DNA of 64,000 nt, from NCBI RefSeq assembly GCF_021134715.1, contig NC_060026.1:4774001-4838000 (forward strand), written 5' to 3'. This document shows positions 1 through 11,751 of the stretch, one piece after another (the first letter of the stretch is position 1; the number at the start of each line of letters is the position of its first letter). The notes beneath the pieces are model-generated. The model was not told where the DNA came from. It worked only from the letters and a program-made list of their open reading frames with translations, and did not search any database. Both the position numbers and the translations under genes were made by a program. This DNA comes from Daphnia pulex. Its lineage: Eukaryota; Arthropoda; Branchiopoda; Diplostraca; Daphniidae.

Positions 1-779
1 TATTGCCTGATCCGCTACCCAGAAAGCTGCCAAGAAACTAATATTATGGCCAGCAGCAGACTATTTTGTTTCAAGACTGTCACTACTCACCACTTCCTTC
101 ATCTCCCAAGAGATAACCCCATCCTCCACATCTTGCTGTCGATCCATCCGGATTCAAGAGAAAAGAATTTGAGCCAGTTCCAGAAATAATCACTAAACCC
201 CCATTTTCACTTGCAGTGGCAATGGATCCCACTGTGTCACTACAAACATAATAACTGGCACTTAAAGAAGGAAATTTTTTCATAAATCCTTGTTTCAGTT
301 CTTCATTTGTTGCTTCATCTTCACATCCACTCAGAGAAAGTCCCTGACATGCCAATGTCAAAATAAGTTTCAACTCCATTTAACAATTTAAAAAAACAAA
401 AAAGAAGCATACCAAGGCCTTCAAGGGCAAGTCTAGAGGTAATCCAACTTTCTCTTTCCCTTCTTGTATCATAGCATGGATCCTTTTTTGGCATTCATCC
501 ATTCCAATAAGCTAAATATACATATATATATTTTTATAAAATTGTTCTTTAATTATGCCACAGTTGCAGATAAAGAAAATATTCACCCAATGGTTTGTGC
601 AAGGTCCCTGCAGTTCAATAAGTTTTTTCCCTTTGCTGTCAAACAGCACAGCAACTGAATGGCCACCTCCCCTAGAATCGAATTAAAACATGAGGGCATG
701 AATAATTTTAAGACTGATGAATATGAAATTACCCTTCGATTCCTCCAATAATAACCAGCGAATCTTGAGAGTCAGACAT
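1..779 (-). CDS. NAGK: N-acetyl-D-glucosamine kinase, 5' five exons (partial)
   Basis: The enzyme phosphorylates N-acetylglucosamine with ATP in the cytosol (amino-sugar salvage). Exons read on the minus strand: 733-779 (start ATG at 779), 587-671, 413-511, 91-343 and a last partial exon 1-26 that leaves the window. All introns are GT-AG and all joins keep frame. Visible family motifs are the N-terminal GGIEGGGG phosphate loop, CTNHWLIG after the first strand pair, LGLSLSG, the second phosphate motif ISGTGSNS, and CGGWGYLLGDEGS. The exon at 1-26 continues with AFWVADQAI, which fits the mammalian order after GDEGS. Roughly the N-terminal half of the ~340-residue family is present; the sugar kinase C-terminal half lies to the left. 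No lesion was seen, so it should be functional. Confidence 0.93.
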
Positions 780-1868
780 TTCGTCTAGGCAGTAATGAAA
801 CGTTTCTCCTTTAGCTTTCAAACAAAACGCGCGAAAAAACAAAACAATAAAGCGTCAGAAATGCCTCTACTCACTAGGATGCTATTGTTGTTCCAAATCC
901 AACTGTGTTGATGTGGCTGTAACAATTCTTCGTTCCTCGTTGGCTGATCACTAAGTGACTTAAGTGTGGCCCCTGAACGCTTTTTACAACCCAAAAACTG
1001 CTATCCACTGATAATTTTATCAACTTCTTGACAAATGCTTGTTGCTGAAGCTGGACCACAACATTTTATGAACACTTTATTGACAGAGAAATTGAATTTT
1101 TGAAGATAACCAGATAGGAAAAGAAATGATGAAACAAATATTTCGGGCCTGCCAGGTAAACGTAGGGATTTATGAATATAGTTCGCCAGACGGCCGGATA
1201 CCGACTGGTGATGGCAAGCTTTAGCGCCACGCAATTATATAGATACCGAGCACAGGTGTTCCGAATTTAGAACAGCACGCCACTCTCTCCCTGTGGCCAG
1301 GTATCACAACCTGAAATTCGAATTTACACTCGGATTTCTGAAATTTTTACCTTGAGCGCAATGAAAAAACTTAATTGACATAACGTAATACGTATGCATT
1401 ATATGATTTAAATATATTGAACAATTTTGTTAGGAAAGAGGCGTAGCCCATATATCGTTATCTATTTATCACGCAGGCACTGTAATTATGTCTCGTCTCG
1501 TTTCTATGCTGCTTTATGCAGTGATCCTAAAGATATTTTGAAAATTCGACCTTGATCCCTATCTCAAGTTGGTATTCTAACTTTGCCGATTCTCAGCATT
1601 CAGTAACACAATACGGATTGAGTAGCTCGAGAAACAAAGAACATAAACGATCAAAAATGGGCATTCAAGGCTATCCACACATTGGTTCGCAGAACTCACA
1701 ATTTTATTTCATTTCTTTTCTGTACAAATTTGTTAGATTTCTATACTTTCAGATCCAAATGAAATTTCGGTGAACAGTCGCACTTTTAAAGGAACATTTT
1801 TGAGTGGAGTAGAATTTAAATAGAGGAGCTGATGGAATCTGGATTCGGTGTAGGAAAATCCAACGCGG
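780..1868. other. Intergenic stretch upstream of NAGK
   Basis: No gene recognised. Minus-strand open stretches at 874-1059 and 1001-1234 overlap in different frames and match no family I know; they may be untranslated or chance. The region probably holds the NAGK promoter and the 3' flank of the WD-repeat gene. Confidence 0.5.
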
Positions 1869-4438
1869 CTAAAGAACAGGTTGATGCCAGACGATCTTTC
1901 CACCAAGACATCCCGAGACAAAAAGTGGATGAGTAGGACTAAACGCCGTGGATAAAACCACATCTGAATGTCCTTTGTTGGCTGTTAATTCATGCAACGC
2001 GTAGGGTGGTTCCTTTTCGTCTCCGTCACAGTGTGTGCCGCTAATGGCTGACGTCGACAAACTGTACGTCATATCTGAACACTGAGGATTAAATGTAAGG
2101 AGTCGAACACCATTATCAAATGGACTCGCAATAACCCGCCCATCAGGGGAGAAACACATTTCTTTTAAATAACCATGTCCCACATTTGGCTCCTGCTCAG
2201 GAAAAAAGAAAAATTTTAGTACAAGTGTTTAAGTATGAACAGATACAGAAATAATAAATCACCTTGACGAAATAAGTTATTCGGTTTAGGTTTGAATGGA
2301 TATGCATCTTTAAATCTCCCCTACTCTCCGCATAATAAGTCAACGACGGTGGATGCCGACGAATGCCATGACGAGACCTTAAACGGAATGGGTCAAGGAG
2401 ATGAACAGAATGTGCGGCTAAATCAGCCACGGCACGGACAAAATGAGCTGGATTTTCTGAATCTTCCCAAGCTACGCCCTCTCTTTGAGACTCGTCGCGC
2501 TGTCCTGTTACAAGTAATGAACTAGACGATGCTTCACCATTATCAGGTGCGTTGTTATTCAACTGGACGGCTGGAAGAGGCGTAGAATTTCTGACCATAA
2601 ATTCAAATTCAGATTTATGAAATGCAAAGCGGACAAGCAAGTACAATATGCAATAATACCTGTGATACATACGATGGCGGATTCGGAATTCAGAGTAATG
2701 GGCGTCACCTTCGCCCGATTGCGCACGACGAAAACTTTCCAGTGCCTCAAGTACTTCTTCGCTTGGAATTCTGACTTCTAAATTATCTGTTGATTCATTC
2801 GCAACAGTGACTCTATCAGAGTCGCGACGAAGATGGAAGCCAGCGGCTTCTCCAGGTCGAGTTCCCCATTGCAATGGAGCGGTAATTCGTACTTCCACCT
2901 ATATGAGAAGAATTTCATCGACATTTCTCTAAATTGGAGAGATACACTGATCACTTTTACCTGTGGACCTGGAGCTACGTTTGTGGTAGGTACTCTCGAT
3001 TGATGGATATCTTCATCACTCTGATCAGAAGAAGAACTGCTGGAAGACGATGATACAGGATATGAAGTGGTTGGCTGACTTTCCTCGTTTTCAACCCGAG
3101 GGCGTTGTCGTGAAATAATTGGCGAGTCCACAGAAGTATCCTGAATGTCATGGACACAAGTCCATTCAGATTTATCCACGTTGCTAGTATTTCGACTGAC
3201 GACACACCATCCTTGTGGGTGAACATGCAAAGAAGAAACGACTTCGGCTTCATTTCCTATTGGCCAATCGGAAATCAATTCCTGTAAAATGCAAGCCTCA
3301 AATATTAATACATAAACATTCATAATATTCTGCATTTATACTATTCGATTTCTTTTGGATGTGAATAGATGACTAAAGTCGGTAGCCAGTGAAATAGGTG
3401 TCTGGCTTATTTGCATCAATCTATACATGTTGGGTTTAAATCCAGCAAGGTCTTGATTAAGGGTAGCAAAATCTAAATTATGGATAACCATAATATATCC
3501 ACCAGCAGTGCTTAACACCATTTTGCTGTTATCAGGAGTTAATCTCATCCTCATTAGACCTTTAGTGTGGAAAACCCTCTGACTCATAAGACCTGAATAA
3601 TAAAATGTATGTTAAAATATATATTTACAAACAGAAGTGTTCTAAAATAAAGTAAGATTTTATGAAAGTTACCTTGTTCAGTGTAGTTATTGATATCCCA
3701 AGTAAAAACACAGCCATCAAAACCAGAAGTGACAAGTAAGCCTTCTTCTTTTACAAATTCAATATTCTTCACCCAGTTGGAATGACCTCTTAAAGTTCTC
3801 ATTTTCTGCTTCAAGTTTCTGATATCCCACAATGCAATGGTAGTGTCATCGGAACATGTGGAAAATGTTCGACAGTCAAGAAATCTAAGAGTAAAAATTG
3901 TATTGTAACCTTTTTGTTTGCTTTTCAGAAGTCAACGTGAAAAGCTAGATCTATATACTTAACACAGTTCACTGAGTCTGAATGTGAATTATATACACTA
4001 TGGACATCTTTTCTTGTTATAGGATCAAATACTATGAAGCTCTTTTGTTCACAAGCTGCAATGAGAATGGATCTGGAGAAATTCAGAAATCAGAAATATG
4101 TGATTGAAGTGGATTGAAGAATCAAAGAGTTCAATGTTCAGTCACTAACCCATCAGGTGAATACTCCTTCAAATTTAATAAAAAATAAAAATTATTATTT
4201 GTTCTAATTTCATTTCATTTAATTTTACAAGATTGAAAACTCCACCATGCCGAGCACTACTTCCTGATTTGGTGCTTGTTGACTGATCCCAAAATCCATA
4301 TTTAGGATCACTTGAAAATGATTTGTAAATCCTTTGCTGGAAATAATCTTGAAAACCAAGCGGGAATTTGTTTCCGAGCTCGCGCTGAAGCACAAACCTG
4401 CTCACTGTATGCGATGAATATGACTTATATAGTCCCAT
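1869..4438 (-). CDS. DCAF10: DDB1- and CUL4-associated factor 10-like WD-repeat protein
   Basis: Predicted substrate receptor for the CUL4-DDB1 ubiquitin ligase. Minus-strand exons: 4229-4438, 4150-4166, 3959-4072, 3673-3884, 3342-3592, 2961-3281, 2660-2898, 2263-2590, 1869-2192 (stop TAG 1869-1871). The sum is 2016 nt, exactly 672 codons, and every junction is GT-AG. N-terminal WD repeats run through HGGVFNLEYSPDG, DDTTIALWDIR, LRGHSNWVKNIEF and SGFDGCVFTWDIN; then RGLM-type segment KGLMRMRLTPDNSKM, an acidic Ser-rich insert near codons 400-430, and C-terminal repeats with EPNVGHGYLKEMCFSPDGR and FSPTHPLFVSGCLGG. These match the DCAF10 (WDR32) family. The start at 4438 is chosen because the exon begins with a good reading frame; an upstream exon cannot be excluded. 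One exon is only 17 nt. Confidence 0.9.
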
Positions 4439-5687
4439 TTCTTTAACTGTTCTTGTCTAATGATGTTTATTTACACTGGACACCATACCCCATGCGTATT
4501 GTGAACAGTCAATAGTGAATTTTTAACGAAAACGATTTTTTTTGCATATAATCATACGATATTGCATGAACGATTGATTACTACAGACTGCTTATTTTCA
4601 TTCGAAATATTGTTGAAATAACCCACTCTCGGCACTCTGCCTATTTGTTCAATTTAGTTCACAAGTGAATATTACAAACACACACAATTGACAATAATAT
4701 GAATAGAGAATAGGAGGCTTGGGGGCCCCGACTGTCGGAGAAATTTTTTTAGTAGGTTTGATACGGCGCTTGCATGGACTTCAGCGTCACTTGTGGGCTG
4801 TGGCGATAGTTTGAAACAATCGTTTATATTATATATTATATTAAAACAATAAACATAGCGATATTAAATCATGGCTCGATGTAGACCTTAGGCAAAATTA
4901 AAGTCTGAGGGTAGGTATTTTGTATGAAAAAAAAAAATTTATACGGTAGCATCAGGCTACAACTAGTCAACTACAAGCTTAGAACGTCAAATGCAGCAAA
5001 TGTTTTCTTAACTTCAAAGCAAAACAAATAGCAATAAATTACGTAATCAGTTATTTTTAATGCCAATAGCTCAGTAGTATTTCAATAATGCGGCAAATAG
5101 TATATAAAACAAAAGTATTAAAATATTGGTTGTGAACTTGTGACATATAAATAAATGCACTAGATTCCATTTAATTAATATCAGTGGCAAAATTTTAAAT
5201 GTTTCACCGATACAAATCAAATACGAATTATTGTTTTTAAATTTACAATTTATTTACATACAGATAAAGTACAATTCGACATGATAGGAAATTATGAATG
5301 TCAAAGATTAGAGTTCCTTTTAAGAGTGAGTCGAGATGTTTGCTCTGGTACAAGAGTTAAGGTACACAACAATCTAGAAATAAAGGATACATGGAAATAC
5401 AAAAGGAGAAAAAATACCCAACATAATCTTAACATCAACACCAACCCTGGAAATAGTGGAGAAAAGCAGATAAGATGAAAAACAAAATCAAGGCACCAAA
5501 TTCAAAAAAGCTATGATATTCACATCACTAACAACATAAGCTGGTCACCTCATACAAAAAAAAAATTATAATAATTAAGCCATACACCTTGCATCAAAGT
5601 ACACTGTTGAGATTCCACTCGATTATGCACAGTTGCTAAAAATGATAAACAAGTTTCAATAGCAAGTATCATCAGTCAATTACTTAA
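4439..5687. other. AT-rich intergenic stretch
   Basis: Between the DCAF10-like and PAIP2-like genes. The plus-strand open stretch at 5281-5478 has no recognisable homology. Nothing else supported; the right part is probably PAIP2 3' UTR. Confidence 0.5.
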
Positions 5688-6192
5688 TTATAGTTCATCT
5701 TCCTTTTTTGTGACTGACGATGATGAAGACCCAAATCGTGGGACAAACTCTGCAGCATCAGGATTTAATTTGCTCGACTGTATTACAAAAATGATTATAG
5801 AATTTGTTACAGAAAATTACTTCAGTTTTAAATACCTGTGCAGCATTATCATCAACAGTAAGGTTCTGCAGCTCCTGAGTAAGAGCATCAGCTGCTGAAC
5901 CATTGTGTGTAGCATTTCCATTAGCTGTTTCATCATTTAATGAGGCAATGTAAAGATCCATTTCTGCACACACATCATCAATACACTGTTGTACAAGTGC
6001 TTCTTCTTCCAACTGCAGCATTATTTGTTCTTCAAATTCTTCTTCATTTTCCATCCACATGTACTCTGAAAAATCTCCTTCCCGACTTGGTGAATGTGGG
6101 CCATCATTCAATCCATCATCAGAATCTGCATTATTGCCATCAACAGAGTTATTGACAATCTGTTCCTCAGACTGGTTTGGTGGAACTTTCAT
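5688..6192 (-). CDS. PAIP2: Polyadenylate-binding protein-interacting protein 2-like
   Basis: Translation repressor that binds poly(A)-binding protein. Two minus-strand exons, 5836-6192 (ATG at 6192) and 5688-5777, give 148 residues plus stop; the intron is GT-AG. The acidic N-terminal half contains the PAM1-type block FSEYMWMENEEEFEEQI, close to vertebrate PAIP2. The short last exon encodes the PAM2 motif LNPDAAEFVPRF followed by a serine run and KKEDEL. Length fits the ~125-150 residue family. An AG acceptor (TGATAG) lies five bases upstream of the ATG, so a 5' UTR intron is likely. No lesion seen. Confidence 0.92.
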
Positions 6193-7140
6193 GTTTCCTA
6201 TCAGTAAAAAAGAATTTTTAAAGGTGAAATTCTATTCAAGAAATTGGAAAGGCACATGTGGCATGATACAGGAAGCATGGTGTGTATAAGACAGCAATAT
6301 TAAATATAGATTATTAAAGTTCAGCGACACAGAATCATTTGTCGAATTAATTAGATACAATTAGATACAAAAATTTATATCGCTTACCCGTTGTAAATTA
6401 CTCGATTTGCCTTAACAGGAAAAAAATTATCTAAGAGACTGAGACCAAGTGAATTGCTTTCTTGTTGACCTAAAACCGTGGCTTGGAACCAGTAGACTAT
6501 GCTTGTTACAGTGACTCATGAGTTGGTTTATGAAATCGCCAGATGGCATCACCAGGCATCGCCGAGAAAAAAAGCATGCGGACGATGCGGCGGCGCGATG
6601 TGGCCGCCGAGTAGATTCAAGATATGAAAAAGGAGGTTACCGCCTTACCGGGAACAAATTGCAACACAAGATGTTTTCATGAACTATGTTATTTGTACTA
6701 TATTTATAGTAAAAACCCTGCCCAGAAATATAAATTTTTGCTATAAAAAAAATTTAAAACCACAATGTAAAAACTTGAAAATGTAATAAAATAGAGCGAA
6801 TTTTTATACGGAAATAAAAAATTTTTGACAGCTAAGGAATGTTCCCTTTTTATTAATTATACTGCCAAGTTTGAATATGATAGCATTAACGATGTGATGA
6901 TGTAGTAATAAAAATAACTGTGAGGAACAATGCCTCAAATTTCATCAAGCCACCAAAAGGTGTTTTACAAGGGACCTTATGGCGGAATGTCCCTCCGTAA
7001 ATTCATTATATCTAGTAATGGAGTGGTCCTAAAATTTTGATTTTTTCTAAAAAAATACTCCAGATAATAATTTACAAGAATTTAAAAGTCGTTTGCAAAT
7101 ATATTTAATCGTTCTAAAGTTATTCAGCTTAAATATTGCC
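6193..7140. other. Intergenic stretch, no gene seen
   Basis: Probably contains the 5' UTR and promoter of the PAIP2-like gene (a short first exon could lie near 6380-6420). AT-rich beyond that; no coding signal recognised. Confidence 0.45.
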
Positions 7141-7229
7141 GATTCCGCAATAGTTCACTCAGCCACCGCCGCATACACAACCAAACGCAATTTGTATGCG
7201 GTGGTGGCTGGGTGAACTAAAGCGGAATC
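7141..7229. repeat. Hairpin-forming inverted repeat, ~38-bp arms
   Basis: The left arm begins GATTCCGCAATAGTTCACTC and the right arm is its near-perfect reverse complement (ending AACTAAAGCGGAATC), with a loop of about 12 bases and a handful of mismatches. It resembles a small foldback MITE. Confidence 0.75.
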
Positions 7230-7459
7230 AGCTTTATTTAAACAAAAACCAACGAAATAAGATATGATAACTAGCCGGGAAATAAATAGTGGAGCAGGGC
7301 GCAAGTCCTAATGGCGATAGCTTAAATGCGTCACTGGTTCCAAATTGTCATAAAGAGACATAGTTCCCATTTTCGAATTATTCCAACGACATGCGTGCCG
7401 AAAGTAAATGTAACCGATTGCTTTAAATTCCGGTAATTGTGGTTATAAGATCCAATGCT

Positions 7460-7541
7460 GTGATGTCCCGACGACTTCATTTCCAAACAATTTATGTCCC
7501 GACGACATATGTCCCGACGAATTAATTTCCAAACGACACAA
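7460..7541. repeat. Short interspersed repeat of ATGTCCCGACGA
   Basis: The 12-mer TGTCCCGACGAC/A recurs three times, and ATTTCCAAACA/G twice, within about 80 bases. It looks like decayed tandem repeats; function unknown. Confidence 0.6.
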
Positions 7542-7725
7542 GTACAAAATGTTAATAATGATCCGTAGGCCTACGGCTATTGAATACTGGCAACGTATGA
7601 GACTAGTGACGTTTTTTGAAAATATGTAGCCATCTAGCGCTCAGTTTGACATACAGTACCTACCGAAAGTCTTTGGAAGCCCGACAGGACCTTATGCAAA
7701 AACGCTGTTTTTGCAGTCCTCTAAG

Positions 7726-8440
7726 TAGGGGAGACTGGAATAAGACGGGACGGGTTTCGTTTGCCCCCTATATCTCCCAAACTAATCATTTAATTACTTT
7801 AAAATTTTTTTTTATGTATTCCTTATTGTAATGTACCCCCCATATTTTTTGTATAATTTTATAATGAACCATTTCCCCATAAAAGACCTTTAAAGTTTAC
7901 TCAGATTTATGGGAGGAGACTATTTTTTGGGGTAAGTGAGGACACTGGGGTGGGTGATGAGGGACGTCCTCCGTTTTCGTCTTAAAATTCATTAATAAAA
8001 TTGAAAAAAATTGAAAAAGTGTTCCACTGCATAGACTCTTTGAGTTTATAAATGTTTCAATTTGATTATTTTGTTAATGAACCTTTTTTCTTATATAAAC
8101 AAAATTCCTTATGAAGCAGTAGGATATCCTGCGTTGCCAGGTCAGGAAATCAAGCCTCTTTAAAATGCTGTACGCTGATTGGCCTGTAACTGTCCCAAAA
8201 TAGTCAAAAACAGCTGTCCCGATTTCCCGGTTTAGACACTTTTTTTTAAAAGTTAATACTGTCTAAACTAATTGATCTAAAATTATAATTTTTTTCCTAA
8301 CGATCAAAAAATGATTTATCTTCATTTCCATATTAAATTTACATGCCATTAGCGTTTATTTGGTTCTATAAACATAAAATGGCGGAGACAAAAATAACTA
8401 AAAAAAACCGTTTTTTTAGTTTTGTCAATAACTCATACAG
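7726..8440 (+). mobile_element. Non-autonomous TIR element, truncated copy 1
   Basis: Starts TAGGGGAGACTGGAAT and aligns along its length with the complete copy at 24234-25088 (same order of blocks, e.g. CCCCCTATATCTC, GGGAGGAG, GGACGTCCTCC, CATCCTGCGTTGCCAGGTC). Homology stops near CTCATACAG at 8440, where the BEL-type gag leader begins; its right terminal repeat is missing. No coding capacity. Probably a MITE of a TA-target transposon family. Confidence 0.8.
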
Positions 8441-8578
8441 CCACCAATAACGTCTTTCTCTCACCCACCCAGATCGAACCTACGAACGAACAAACCAACG
8501 AATCAATTCGAACCAACTTCTCGAAAATACCAACTCGCTGACTACTATCGTTAACCACGCCTTCAACGGTCTGGAATC

Positions 8579-10369
8579 ATGGACAACCTCGATATAATGG
8601 CCGCCGCGGATTTGTTTAGGCTTCGAACAACCATGAAACGTGAGCACACGAACCTCGTCACGCGAATTCACGGGATGATCAGCAGGCGAGCGTCGCGGGT
8701 CGAAGTCGAAATGTTGTCAGCAACTCTCGCAGGTGTGCTGGAGCGTATCACCGCAGTTAACGATCAGTACGTTATCACTGTCGGGCTCGATGAACAAGAG
8801 CAAGCAGCCACGGAAACTTATATTCAAGAAGTAGCTGCACTAAGTGAACAGGCGCAGCTTGCCATTCGAGGTTACACCCAGGTGGTGGCCAACAGAACAG
8901 CTTGGAATGTCACTGACTCGAACGCTGGCCGCAATCTACAACCAATTACGGAAGAAGTTCCAGATGAAGCGCCCGAAAACGAAGTCGCAAACCAAAACCC
9001 AATCGTCTCGGGACTTGCCAGGAGTCGCAATCAAGAAGGCGACATAGGAGGTGTGCAAACTGCTCAAAGTAACAACGCTGCCCAACAACCTACGATTGGC
9101 GCTTTAGTTTTGGGCTTGGATGGAGACAAAGGTGGCCGGAACGCCCCTGACGAGGCCAACCAGGCGAAAAGAAGAAGAATCGAGCTCGAGTTCGAACTCG
9201 AAAGGAAGAGGGTAGAGCACTCTCGCAAGATGGATGATCTGCTCCGCCAAAGTGAACGAGAAGAAGAGGATCTCAAAATGGCAATCGAACGTGAAAAAAT
9301 TCTGGCTAATGCACTGGAAGGAGCGGTTGGCAGAGGCCCCATCCATTCTTAAACGCCAAGAGAGAGCGTCATAAAACCCATAGAACAATCGTCTCGACCA
9401 CCACAGTCCTGTGAAAAAACAACGACATTCGCTCCACCCAGTCTCTGGCCTAAAATCGTAGTCGAGAAATTCAACGGGGACCCACGCAAATGGCAGAGAT
9501 TCGCACACGGCATTCACGCTACCGTTCGCGACGCAAATATTCCGGACTCAAGACGTCTGCAAGACAGCATAATGGATGACATCCGTAAGAGAATGGGCCA
9601 CATTTTCAATGGGTCGTACGTGTTTGAAACGGCGTGGACAGAATTAGAGAGCAAGTATGGAAATCCGGGTCTAATCATGCAGGCGCATAATCAGCACTTG
9701 CTTCAAGTCCAACCGTTTAAGGCTGGAGATTTCAATGCGCTCTTCAGTCTCGCCGCAGACGTCCGAGATGCTGTATCAAGCGTTCCAGATTATCACTTGA
9801 AAGAGTTCACGTATTCTACTGTAATTACGTCGCTCGCTTCAAAACTACCAATTCAACTACAAATCAATTGGGGTAAATTTGCCTACTCGCTTCGGCCGAG
9901 TTTGCCATCGTTAAGAGATTTTGACAAATGGATCGATATCGCCGTTGGGGCAGAAGAATATCGTGGAATTCGCCTCTCCACCCCCGGAAACAACGCAAAC
10001 AAGCCGGCCTTGAACTTCATCCCACGTCAACAAAGCAACTATGGTCAGACCGGTAGCAGCAACTATAGTGGCCAGAAGGTGTTGACCAACGGGTTCCAAG
10101 GAAAGATCGCTGCTCCAAAATGTCCTGTCTGCAACGCGGATCCAGGTCACCGCTTCGAGTATTGCAACACCTTCAAGCGCATGTTGGTTAACCAGCGTGC
10201 CGCTCTCTGCGCTGACAACAATTATTGCTTCAAATGCCTGGTTCAAGGTCACTACGGAAAAAACTACGACCGCACTGACGTGAAATGCAAGAAGTGCGGA
10301 AAGGCCCACAACACCCTGTTGCACGGAGCTGATCATCCATTCCCGTCTTCTAAACAGCAAGATGCGTAA
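8579..10369 (+). pseudogene. gag: BEL/Pao retrotransposon gag, one in-frame stop, no pol
   Basis: One frame runs from ATG 8579 to stop 10367-10369 (597 codons), broken only by TAA at 9350-9352. The N-terminal part is helical with a charged coiled coil near codons 195-245 (ELEFELERKRVEH). After the stop comes the DUF1759-type Pao gag core: VEKFNGDPRKWQRF, RYGNP-like KYGNPGLIMQAH and the WGKFAYSLR block. The C-terminus has CCHC-like knuckles (CPVCNADPGHRFEYC, CFKCLVQGHYGKN, CKKCGKAHNTLLHG). No protease, reverse transcriptase or integrase follows, so the copy is gag-only: either an internally deleted relic or a non-autonomous element. Base composition is more GC-rich than its surroundings. Confidence 0.85.
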
Positions 10370-10680
10370 TTGGCCGGACGGGACTGTTGTGCATCCGCAC
10401 AAGAGAAGAAGAAGATGGCAGTATGGCAACAGGGCGAACGAGTGAGGACAGACGACAAAGGGAGAATCAAGAGTGCGGAGGGGATCCACGGCAGGTCCGA
10501 AGATAACGGAGATTATCACTTTTGGTGTCATCGCATCGTCAAGTGTATTGAGCCGTATTGAACTGACTCGTCGTTTGTTAAATACAGCCCCCTTCGCTGA
10601 TCATCGTGTTGTGTGTGTGTATATTATTTCCGTCCAAGCGGATAGCAATCCGTCACATGTATACTGTGCTTTTTTCATTT
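10370..10680 (+). other. 3' flank of the gag, possible degenerate LTR
   Basis: GC-richer than the following DNA, starting with a purine-rich tract and TGTTGTGCATCC and ending near CCGTCACA. This has the look of a retrotransposon 3' end, but no matching 5' copy is visible before 8579, so an LTR cannot be shown. Confidence 0.3.
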
Positions 10681-11376
10681 GAACTTATTCATAACATCGA
10701 CTTTTTTTTCCAGAACTGGGAGTTTTACTTGATTCCACATCGCTGTTAACATCGAAAATAAAAAAATAGTTGATTGTTAACCTCTTTCACCAAAATTAAA
10801 AACGGTTACATATTTACTTACACTTTGACATCTTTACTTGATGATGGTATGGCTTCAGCCATAATTGAAGAATCAAGTCAAATAACCAAAGTGATTATTT
10901 CTTCTAATCACCACCAAGACGCGCGGCAATTAAAAAAAGAGTTAGAGGTGGTGTCCAAGATACCACATTGAGAGTTTCCAAGATACCACATTGAGACTCA
11001 ATTATTTATGGCCAGTTTTCAGGGGATTACCTTTAATGACGGGGGCGTTAATTTCCTTCGCACTGTCGTTTAGCCAGGGCAGGGTTTAAAACTGCCAAGG
11101 TTTTATCTTTTTGTTCAAAAGTTGGAACAATATTTCCCACTTTTAGCATAAGACTTATATGTTCTATTGCGTAGACAATATTGTCCGCGAATTTCAGACA
11201 TCTGTGTCTCCTTTTCGTTGAGACAATATTGTCCACTATTGAAAGTGGACATATTTCTGTGGGAGTAGAGCGTAAGAGGCCGTGGTAGAGCTGAGGCAGG
11301 AGGTCGCGCTGGAGAAGTCGGCCATGCAAGAGGTCACGGTGTTGCACCTCCACAGCATTACGAATGGGATGCAGCT
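10681..11376. other. Stretch without a recognised gene
   Basis: Contains a ~21-bp direct duplication of TCCAAGATACCACATTGAGA (10956-10998) and two copies of AGACAATATTGTCC on either side of 11200. The open stretch at 10774-10971 has no recognisable homology. Confidence 0.5.
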
Positions 11377-11751
11377 ATGGCGGAGTTTTTGTACCAAGAT
11401 AATGATCTCGTCGATTTTCCTTTCAATAATCCTATGTCAGCAGCTAATGCACCTGCAAATACGCCGAATGTTCTAGTAGCCGCGCCGAATGCTCCGGTTG
11501 CCCAGGTGAATGCTGGGCAAAAAGGAGTTGAACATCCACAGAACAGAGGGCCATTGGTTGGATCCAATGAAACATTCCCCATATGCATGTTCAATGTGGC
11601 AGATCATGGCTTTTATGGCTTCCGGCATTGCTTTTGCCTGCCTTGCCTCAATCAGTTACTGGAAGTTCACCAAGCCGGTGCACGAAATCGTAGAGTGCAA
11701 ACAAATTACCCTGTCTGCAGGGAACCGTATCTTCTTGCGTTTTCATTTTAA
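11377..11751 (+). pseudogene. Decayed RING-finger protein fragment
   Basis: A 124-codon open stretch with an Ala/Pro/Asn-rich front and a RING-like end: FPICMF, then FRHCFCLPCLNQL, then NYPVCRE. In a working C3HC4 RING the first and the seventh ligands should be Cys (CPIC and CPVCR); here they are Phe and Tyr, so zinc binding is probably lost. The reading may begin upstream of 11377. Probably a mobile-element accessory or decayed gene; function unknown. Confidence 0.5.

Noticed and set aside
874..1234. Minus-strand frames upstream of NAGK
   Set aside because: Two overlapping frames, no clear splice logic or family; kept as intergenic.
5281..5478. Small plus-strand ORF downstream of PAIP2
   Set aside because: No homology, low-complexity composition, probably chance.
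9104..10531. Long minus-strand frames opposite the BEL gag
   Set aside because: They mirror the real plus-strand coding region and contain no motifs.
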